Assembly (NCBI GenBank): GCA_021018995.1
Contig: CM037595.1
Location: forward strand, 96,747,491 to 96,811,490
From: Chloranthus sessilifolius
Lineage: Eukaryota > Streptophyta > Magnoliopsida > Chloranthales > Chloranthaceae
Length of the DNA: 64,000 nucleotides
Reading direction: 5' to 3'
Below are positions 50,333-61,500 of the stretch, one piece after another (within the stretch, counting starts at the first letter, position 1; each line of letters starts with the position of its first letter). Under the pieces are notes generated by a model. It made no database searches. It was not told the origin of the DNA and worked only from the letters and a program-made list of their open reading frames with translations. Position numbers and translations under genes: made by a program.

Positions 50333-53300
50333 AATACAATATGTTATTGACACCCCCAATTATACTAGCACACCCACATTTGCATTAAAGGAACTCACAC
50401 ACCTACTTATGATAAAACTTACATGTACCAACAATATGTACATCATTGAAAGAAGAAAATATAATAACTTAATGTGAGCTCATCTCAGGAACCAAAACGA
50501 GGAGCGAGTATGTCCCAATGCCTTAGTAGAGAGTCCACCCAAATGAGCTCTTGCGTAAGCTTCCTTTTCCCCGTGTCACTGGTCATGCTTTGAGTTTTTG
50601 ATGATAACTTTAATAGATAGTTCCCTTGAACTATGAGAGATTCTTGTAGAAATGTTCCATCCATCTGGAATTAATTCCAACCAGCTCATGTATGATGTAC
50701 TCGGATTCCATCATGCCTTTTGCAATGCACATTTACACCTTGATGTATCACAATATGGTTACTCCATCATATAAATGTCCATCTGCTAGTGGATGCGTTA
50801 TCACCAATATTTCCTTCCTAATCTCCGTAGGAAAGAACTTCAAAGAGAAATGATAAGTTGACATAAACCAATCCAAGGTCTTTGTGGTGCATTACCTTGA
50901 TCATTACCTTTCAATATTCAATACCATTCATAGAGAATTGGTTTTCACCAATTTCATGGGCTATTTATTGGCTTCATAGATTTCAAAAAAATAAAAGTAC
51001 CTTTACCATTGAATTAAATATCAAATGTATGCATTTATCATTCCTTCATTTGGTTAAGAGTGGAATGATGCCATTAATTAAATGAAGATGAGAAAAAATG
51101 TATACCATCTAAGGGTGTCTTACACCCGCAATACAAAATATATAATTTTCTTTATGTACCGAATATACAAGAGTTATAGATTCTTGCACCTTTGCTGCAA
51201 AACGAATAACCCTTATACTAGTAAAGTATGATCATCTTCCTTTTAAAATAAAATTTGCATCCAATGCTATGTAGTAAAGCAAAAATACATAAGATGCTAG
51301 AGAGAATCTAAAGAACTCTTTTATAATAGATAGAGATCACCCTGAAGATCAAAGGTCGACTTAATCTTAGCAATGTTGGGCAATGGATTGCGTCATCCAT
51401 AATATTATAAATATTATAGGGTGAAACTGAGATTGAAGCAATGTCTTGTTTGTAGTTACTTGCTTTGTAACCTTAAATCAAGTCATGATTTCTGATCTTT
51501 TGCTCAAATAAGCCCGATCATATCGATTTCATTGGCCTTACCATATTTTGGTTACCTAATGATAATGCTCGATTTTATTTGGAATGATGAAATAATTAAA
51601 AAATTACATACCTTAGATGTTGACCAAATTGTTTCTTCTTACCATTAGCGGGGAAGGAAGGCTTTTTCAACACACCTCTTGTATACGTATTTCTCCAATC
51701 CTTTTGGTACTTGAAGAGCTTGGAGCCCTCAATTATTTTTGTTGACAAAGAAATTGAGAATCCCATAGGGCTATGTAATGGCCTTTCGTATTATTATCCG
51801 TAGCTTTTTGTTGCTGTTGACCAACAACTTTAGAAGCGAAGGCACCGACAATTGGTACCAATTGCTGCAATGTGTAGTCTATGAAAATACTCTTCAAATG
51901 AGTGTTCTCCTCAATCATCCGATCCTTATTAGTCATCGTAGACGAAATTTACATTGTGTGAGACTCTTGAAACATTAACCGTAAAACCAACTAGGAAGGA
52001 GAATGATAGTTTTGAACTGTTATAATTGTTAACGTTCGAAGCACTGTATCTTTCAATCTGTTGGTCAGATTAAGATGATTTCGAAACGGAAAATATAAAG
52101 AACAAAGAGATCTCAAAGACCGTATAGTCTGTTCTCAGATTAAATGATCATAATTAAATATATTTCAGAAAATTTGCCTTGCAGGCCTGGTCATATTTTT
52201 ACCTGACATCAGAACAATCTAGCTTTTCTACTCAACAAAATGATATGAAATTTTGTGTAGAGAACTCAGACTAGATGATAAACCACCATAAAATGTTATA
52301 AAATCATCCGATAAGTATAAGCTTACTAAATAATCATTATATAGCTATACAAAAACTAAATTTGAATTCCTTCGACAACAATTAAGCCCGTGAATAACTA
52401 TTTTTCAACTACAAATGAGCTCAAATTTTTAGCGAAGGAAGAAGATATTCGGGCTCTCAACCAGCCAAGCCAGCTCAGAAGCTTGCTAGACTCGGCTCGA
52501 AAAAATGAGCTTGCAAGTACCTTCAGCTCGGCTCGCAAGCCAACTATGAGTTGAGAGCTCGTTTGTAATCAAGCTGACCACAAGCTAGGTAGGCTGTAGC
52601 TGGGCTCTATATATAATATGCATTTTTAAATATATATAATATATAATATTATATGTAATACCTTAAATAACTAAAATAGCCTAAAAAGTAACCGTCAGAA
52701 GCTTTTTAACGATTTAGGATATTTTAGTAAACTAATAAACACTTTCCTCAATCTACCTATAAATACCTAAATCTCTTGGCTCAAGCTCTAATTGCTAATT
52801 TTCATCTTTCTCTACGACTCTTGTCATGCTAATTTCTATGAAAAATACTTTGATTAGAATACTAGAAGTTTTAATTATTTAGATATAAATAAATTAAAAA
52901 TGGAATAAAAGAGATAAAGATAATAAGAAATAAATCCAAAAAGAAAAGAAAAGCATATTTCTAGGCTCGAGTTCGGCTCGAGCTCGATAGACCTGAGCTA
53001 GAGCTTAATAGTTTTAGGCTTGAGTATAAAAGAGCTCGGATCGAATATAAAAGAACCAATTTCAAGCTAACCCTAACTCGGTTCGTTGAGAGCCCTAGCA
53101 AACATGTATCAAAATCTTTACAAAAAATTGACAGTTTTTTCTGATGAGAATAAATATATTCGAAATATAAAGTTTAGAGATAGAAGAAACCAAAGTTGCT
53201 GGAAAATCAACCTTTTTCATTAAATATCTTCAAGATATCCCCATATAAGCTTGATGCATATACTTGGAAAAGTCCCCCCCCTTGCTGGAGGGGAATGAGA

Positions 53301-55474
53301 TACACTTGCAGTGTCAATTCATTGACGGACTCATAAGTTTAAAACAAAATGCCTATCCTAAGAAGGGCAAGGAAGATACTAAGGATGAAATGTGAGCCAA
53401 AAGCTTAGGAACAATAGCAAGTGCTCTTGATGGGGACATCAGAACTAAAGCACCATTTACCATGTACAGAAGGCGCAAAAAAACCCAAGGCGCTTCGGAC
53501 ATAATGGATTGGCGATTGAAGGGAATACGTGGGTGCCACATGTGAGAGAAAGAATGCGCTCATGGAAGGAGTGAATGGAAGCAAAGAAGGAAGAAAGGTA
53601 GGAGAATCGACTATCTGTCCAAACTTGCCCGAGCGAGCTCTATTCTCGCTCTAGCGAGATCATATAGAGAGGCCCCAAAAATAATCTGGAGACGTAGTTT
53701 GAACTTGCCCGAGCGAGTTCCAATCTTGCTCGAGCCAGAGTGTAGATCCAGACTCGCTCGAGGGAGTCCAGATCTCGCTCAAGCGAGATTGCGCATGGAT
53801 ATTGGTTTTAGATGCGACTTTTGAGTTTTAGTTTCCTTTTTAGACTTGGAGTCTTTCTATTTTTGTTTGGTATGCTTTGTTAGAGTTTCTTAAGCTATAA
53901 GTATAATTTTGTAAAGCCAATTAAACACTTAGATTGATTACTGAATGCTTTGAATTAAATTTCAAACTTGAGAGAGCGAATCTTCTTCCCCATGGGGGTT
54001 GGTGCGAGGCCAACTAATATATCCTTCTTATCCACTTTTATCTCTTGATTACGTGTAAGTGAATTTGTTACGTTGTATCTTTTGATCCTGAATTAACATC
54101 GTAAGTTCGCTTGTTCGATCTTTCTTGTTTCTAAACCGAAGATCGTTCTAAGTCCTACATGCGAGGTTTTTTGTTTTGACCCTTATAATTACAATTACGT
54201 TCAATCCCTTTCGTTTATTGTTTAGTGTGGAGTTGAAAGAATCCATCATTGGTTTCGTTCAATGCCCTAGACTGTCGGAGGTCTAGTTCATTCATCAGAA
54301 CCCTAGTCTTCTAAATCCTAGAGGGAACGTACTACGAATATTAACACTAATTTGAGTTATTCTAAATTGCTAGATTAGGAGTTCTTTTATTTTCTTTGTT
54401 AATTTGCGTGGGAAATTATTGCTCTAATTGTTTGTGTTAATTTAAAATTAATCTAAGCCCAAATCATATTAGGTTAGTGTTTCTTTTCCTGCATCAGCTC
54501 TCCTCCTAGTAATAGAAGGTCTTCTTTAAACTTCTTAATTACTTTAACCAACCACCCATGTTAGATATTTATAAACTTTTCATGACCCCTTCACATCCTC
54601 CTCATTTTCCAAGGTAGCTAATCTTGGTGGTACCAAATGAAATAAATGTGGAGGAGTTTCAAGATAGTCATAAATGACTTTAAATTCATGCATTTTAAAG
54701 TTGTTATGAAATTTTAATAGCCACAATGCCATTTTTAGGATGAAATGTATTTTGCATGTACACGATGATGTATTAAAACCTTTTGCATGAGAAAATAATA
54801 ACTATAATGACTTTCATAAAGCGTGGGTAACGATATGGTGCAACTCATCTCTCATATATGCTCAAGATGAATGATCCATATCAAATCATGAATTAGTAAG
54901 CTTAATCTCATCCCATTGACCAGCTGGGGAGTCCCTCGGATCTAACCAGGCCAATCTCAAACATGCACAAACCATTTTATCTAGCCTAGGGGGTCCCTCG
55001 GATGTGGGATTTATACATGTTCCTGAACAACTAGGATTTGATCGATAACATGGTAGTGTGTCCAATGTTCTGAAAATCGCTCGGGGTGACTGCCTGGGCG
55101 GTTCGGGCCCCTAGGTGCCCCAATTTAGGCCTGGGTGGTCTCCGGGGCACACCGGATTTGGAGCGCCCGCCCAGGCGGCCTCCCCGGACCTGCCCTTGGC
55201 CACCCGAACCACCCCAGACCCGCTGGGTCGCCCCAGCCCCCAATTTTTTTATTTTTTAATTATCTCCTTTGTTTTTCTTCTTTTTTCCTCAGTTTTTTTT
55301 CTTCTAAGGTTTTTTTTTTCTTCTTCCTCTACTTTTCTTCTTCTCCTTTCTCAGTTTTTTATGATCTTGCACAACACTTTTTTTCAGCAACTGAGCAGTG
55401 AGCACAACTTTTTTTTTGTTCTTCTTGTCTTTTTTTTCTTCCTCCTATTCTGGCAAGTGACACACACACACACA

Positions 55475-55512
<38 letters not shown>

Positions 55513-58500
55513 CATACATAGAGGCCGCCGGGATCTTGGGGCGCCCGCCCGGGCGTCACCTAGCGATTTCCGCTCGAACCCACCCAACGATTTTAAGAAC
55601 ACTGAGTGTGTCTTATTTTTTTATGACACTAAGTGCAATATGTCGGGCCCCTAGGCACTGCCTTTGTCTGAGAGTCCCAATTCTATCCCAGTGGAGGTTG
55701 TGGGCGGTGGCCAACTATTAAAACGTGGGTGCATTAAACCCAAGCATTCGTGTTCGGTGGTTCATTTTGGGAGACGTGCTTGGCGAAATCATTCTCATTG
55801 TATAATCATTAAGCGTTAAACACAACCTCCCCAAAAGCGCCAAGTCTTTATTTTACGGAGTAACATGCTACCTAGGCAATGGAAAGCCCGGTTAGGCAGG
55901 GTCATATCCAACGTGCGTTTTCACCAACGCGATCCAATACTAAAGCCTAATTTATGGATTTTGTTTGGCTCGACTGTTAAATTGCCCAATCTTTTATGAA
56001 CTGGCCATTTCAAAAAATTTCCAAAGCTCATCCATTTAAATGATTTAATATAAGGTTGGAAACCCATCATATTTCCTAAATTAAACTTTAATTCGGAAAT
56101 CCACCATTTCTTCCAAACAAAGGTAGCTATTTCTTTAGTTCAAAATTATATCCAAATTTAGTAAAATCCTTTTAAGAAACTCACCGAACTTAGTTTGGTG
56201 GGTGTCACTAGAGCTTATTTGGACTGTGAATTGGATAGTTTTTTGTTGACAGTAAATGACGCTGATTTAAAAATCAGACCAGACCTGCCTATCCAACCGG
56301 GTTGACCAGAACATGCGCTTTCACCAACTCGATCTAATACTAAAACCTATTTTATGGGTTTTATTTGGTTTTACTGTTCAACCACAGTTTTTTTTATGAA
56401 ACACCAGTTCAGTTGGTTTGCAAAAAACTGGGCTGATTCAAATAAACGCTTTGCTTATTTAAGAAAAAGTATAAATATATACATTTTTGGAAAGTTTTGC
56501 AAAGTTCATCAATATAAATTATTTAATATAAAGTTAGAAACCCATCAAAATTGAGCTTTTTGTGAATTTAAATTTTAAATTTGGAAATGCACTGTTCCTT
56601 CCAAATAAAGATTTATTTCTAAAGTTTAAAATTATATCTAAATTTTGTAAAATCCTTTTAAGGAACTCACCTAGCTTAGTTTGGTGGGTTTCCTAGCAAA
56701 TTAATTAACAAAATTAGAAAAGTTCTAATTTCGTTAGATTTGTTATGTTAAATTTCAAACATGTTTTTCACCATTTTTTATTTAAAAAATACTTGAAAAA
56801 CTATTAATAAGCTAATACAATACGATGATTGTATTACCTTAAAGATGATGAATAAATCAAAGATTTTTAGGAGATGCACATAAAATAGCTTAATGGGTTT
56901 CTTAGCAAATCAACATACTAAACTAGAGACTTAATTTAACTAGAACTCTATAAAAAAGGAAATTTAATATATTTTTATATTTATTATTTTCGGATAAAAA
57001 ATATCAAAACTAAAATAATTTTTTTTTAAATAGGTAAGTTGTTCAATTTATTATTATTGGGATATTATAAAATTAAATAAAATACTTTTATCTAAGTTCC
57101 AATTTTAATAATAAGGTACTGTTTGGTAATTTGTCCACCATTGATCTATTTCCTTGGATCTTCTCCCACAAGCCAGAGGAGCGAGAAGCTCAATACTGTT
57201 GACTAGTTGTATTCCACAGCAGAGAAACGATGCATTGTTGACAATTTCCAAGTTGAGTGCTTTAGTGGTGAAGCACTGTGTTATTTTGATCACGGTATCA
57301 AACTCAGTATCGGATATCGGTGCATCTTGGACCGATACATATCGGCCGATATGGATACGGTATTGCCGATGCTGTATCGGTTGAATTTTTCTTTTTGAAA
57401 CAGAAACAAAAAAAAAACCTAGTATCGGTCAGTTTCGGCCGATACTGACCGATACTGGTCAGATACTGATACTGCTACCAATAACACCCCGATACCTGTA
57501 TCGAGGTGGTATCGATATTAGTTCTTGACGAAACTGATACGTATTGGGCTCTTCCGAGTTTTAATGCCATGATATGATACCTTTTTATGAGATATTTGTT
57601 CATACTACTTCATCTAAGTGTTGTATTTTGCAGAGCTACTTCACAGTGGTAATCTCCCTGGAGTCAAAATTGTAGTGAATATGGTTTTGAAAGAGCAAAT
57701 GACATATGCCTGAATGTTATGGTGGGGGTAGTTTGTCGTTCACTGTGGAAATTTGTTCTGGGAGCTTGAGGGCGCAAATAACTATATCTTTAATGAAGTT
57801 AATTTCTGAGAATATTTTATTTATTGTTTGCTTGGTTTCACTATATTTAATAAGAATTTATTTTCTTTTTCTCTCTTCTCAAATAATTATATTGTTTATC
57901 AAGTGAGCTTTCATCATTATCACTGCCTTGTCCCATCTATTGGGGGTAGGCTTATCAAGTGAGCTTTCTTACCACTTTCAAAACATAAGTTTAAATTAGA
58001 GTGGAACATATAAAGCCCGGAATCTAAGATCAAGGAACCATGATCAAATGATCAGGATTGAGTGCTTTTGAATGAACAATCATGATAAAGTGAGCAAGAT
58101 TGAGTTACCACGAATGTCGTGGTTAGGTTTAGTTCTCTCTCTCTCTCTCCCCGAGGTGATCTTATCTCTCTCCCCGAGGTGATCTTACAAAGGAAGATTA
58201 AGAAGTAGAAGAAAGAGGAAGAGGAACAAGTGAAGTGGAAGAAGAGAAAATTGGAGAAAAATGAGAGAGAATTAAATCTTAATGGGCAATATCAAAGACC
58301 TGATAAGAGATTAATTAGGGTCCATGATACAAAGTGTCACGTGAACCATTGTTAGCAAGAGCAGAAAATGCAAAGGGGTTTTAATGCACTATCACGTGAT
58401 TAATCAATCGATCATGTGTAGCCTGATAAGGGTCAATGAGGTATGTGGTTGGCTTGTGGGTTATGAAAGAAGATTTGGTGAAGATTCATGAAATCTATTT

Positions 58501-61500
58501 ATGTCAAGGTTTAGAATCTCGGTATCGGTCTGTGGCGCTACCGAGACATCGTCTTGGGTATTGCTGATACAAACTTCGTGTCAGTGATACATCGAAAAAG
58601 GGGCCCAAAACTAAATCATTTAAAATTTTTATAAAATATAATGTATTTTATATAGGGCCTAAGACACCTGTATTTTTCGTCTTGTGCCCTTCCGATACTG
58701 AGTGGTATCGTCCGTTATGTCCCGGTACCAGAGAAGTTTTTGAACTGTGAGTTCGTTAACTTTGTTTTATTCACATGATTATTTGTAATAAGGTCCTATT
58801 AATTAGGAGATTTAGTAGAGGCGAGATTTTTCTTTAAGAAAAATAACATAAAGTTTAAGTGAGCTATTTTATGGCTTTAAGTCTACTTAGTTCCTAGTTT
58901 AATTAATGTCCTACTTTTTCAAGGATTTTATAGGTTTAGAGTTGATTAGAAAGATGGGTATTAGGGGCAAGAACTTGTGACAAAATAAGAGTGGGGAGAA
59001 ATCAACATGACATGAGTGGTAACTCCCTCATTAATTTGATCTTTTATCTTTAATAGCATGTGATTCGCGGGTGTGTTAAAGAGTTATAAATCTTATTTAA
59101 ATAGGGAAATATGTATTCAAGGGATTTAGTACCTTTTGCGTACTCCTTTATTTCATTCTACAAATGGTTTATGATTTATTTTTAACGAATAAGACTCTTC
59201 AAGAGCTTTGAAAATCGAGATTCCTATAGTGAAAATCGTGTGTTTATTTCATCATCACCATCACAGCCTTTTCCCATCTATTCGGGGTCGGCTTAGCGAG
59301 TCCTTTTACTCCACCCGAGTCTGAGTTAGATGCGCCCTTTGTGTATTTGATCAATTAAGTACGTTGATTACATTTACATGTTTTAATTCCTTCTTTGTGT
59401 TGTTATCTTCCTCTTTTACCTACTCGACCCGTCTCTCTCTCTCTCTCTCCCTCACAAAATGTCAACTTACTATGGTCACTGCCAAACATTTGTACAACCC
59501 GTTTAGTTTATAATAGTGTTAGCCAAACAATCGATAAAGAATATCCAAATAATGTATATTTTGAATTGATGTAACTGAGCCATCGGTGAGATACCACTCT
59601 AAAAGAGCTAGAATTCTAACCTTGTGTCAGGACCTATGGGCCGGGGGGCAGTCTCAGGTATTCGCAGTGTAATATTAAACGCACATATTTATGCATCCAA
59701 ACTGGTTGGATCAATTAGGTACGTTGATTACATGTTTTAATTCCTTCTTTATGTTATCTTCCTCGTTTACCTACAGTGCCCGTCTCTCTCTCCCTCACAA
59801 AATGTGAACTTAATATGGTCACAGCCAAACATTTTGTACGACACGTTTAGTTTGTAATAGTGTTAGCCAAACAACCGATAAAGAATATCCAAATAATGTA
59901 AATTTTTTCCCGACTTAACCGAGTCATCAGTGAGACACCACTCTAGAAGAGCTAGAATTCTAACCTTGTGTCGGGACCTATGGGCCAAGGGGCAGTCTCA
60001 GGTATTCTCAGTATAATATTAAATGCACATATTTATGCATCCAAACTGGTCCTTGTTAGGTCTTAAGAAAGGTCATATTAGGCCAAAAGACTTCCTATAT
60101 TGGACTGTTTTGGCTTTTATTAAGTTGCTGTTATTAACAGATTTTAAGAAGGGGAATGACAGAGTTGGGAAATATGGAAATACTTGATGTCAAAGAATAT
60201 TTGTTAGATTATAAATTAGGTGGTTTAGGAGGTCTCAGGTCAAAGACTTCATTGAATTATATAGCAGGGAGATTTGGAATGTCTTAGCCTCTTAGGTGAT
60301 TTAAATTAAGAGAAATCATTTGCTTTTTTTTCTCGTTTATTCTATGTTTTGCTTCACTAGAATTGAAAATTAATTGTTTGATTTGCAACTTCAATTGCTT
60401 TTGCATGGATTATAGTAGTAGGATTTGCATCGCCAAATTGTTGAGAATCCACAAAATTTATGCTCATAGATATCTTTGCTTTGTTTGCTCCCAAACCATC
60501 ACTTTAGTTCTCACGGCACTATTTTGAGAGTGAGCATTGAATACTAATATGTGAGTGTGTGCATGTGAGATTAAAAATCATTTGATATTTAAAATTGTAA
60601 GTAGCTTGTTCTGGAATCTCATGGGGGTTAGATGCGTTGGTCATGGAAGTGGAGGTCCCGAGTTCAAGTTGTCCCCTTGATGCCACCCCACGGGATTTAT
60701 CCTGGCGTGTGTGGGAAGGGGGACCACAGGATTTATCCCGTTCTAACCTGGCGTGTGTGGGAAGGGGGACCACAGGATTTATCCCGTTATAACCTGATGT
60801 GTGTGGGAAGGGGGCCACAAGCCCGAGGGATGAGTTGGATCTGACCCGTCTGGATAACCCGTCATCAGGAAAAAAGGAAAGAAATAGAGTAGCTTATTCT
60901 GACCGGTCCCTTGAAAATTACTTGAGTATTGTGAGGTACTGTCCATGCCTAAATCGGATCATTAATAATTTTTTATTCAGTTGTTTTTGTTTTACAGTAT
61001 GTTATTTATCTGACAACTAGCATTTGTTATTACACATTAGGAAATATATATCTCATTTAATATTATAGTGTTAATCTAACTTTTTGTCCGAGGGTAGACA
61101 ATCTATTACTATAAATTGGAGATACTACTGGCTGCTGCCTTCATATCGGACACAGCAAACTTATTGATTAAACAATAATCACTGATAAAGCTGTGTTAAC
61201 GACGTGGCTATGCTTTGTGTCCAATAATAAATGGGGTTCATGTGATGTCAATAGCCCCAGATTATGGAAATATTGGAATCATCCTGCCTTCTCTTCTTTA
61301 TCTGTTTCCTTGGTATTAGGTACCCACCTGAGCACCAACAGCGGCACTCATGTCAATCTCCCAATGCCACCATTGGGGAATGCCCATACATTATTGAATG
61401 CCAAATTTGTGGAAGGTTGGAGAAGTATATTTTCACTGATTTGCATGCTAATAGTTAGCTGGGCACTTCCCGAGACTTGACCATTTGGTAAGGAGATTGA

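Noticed and set aside
51733..51936. Transposase-accessory protein of a CACTA element
   Set aside because: Only a vague helical character; no CACTA termini or transposase motif was located nearby.
45200..54496. A single Gypsy element with LTRs at 45.2-45.8 and 53.4-54.5 kb
   Set aside because: The right LTR has its own perfect TSD (GCTCT on both sides) and lacks an adjoining interior, so it is a separate solo LTR.
55115..55654. 179-codon + strand frame
   Set aside because: It runs through hAT subterminal GC-rich DNA, a poly-pyrimidine tract and a (CA)n(TA)n repeat; it is low-complexity, not a gene.
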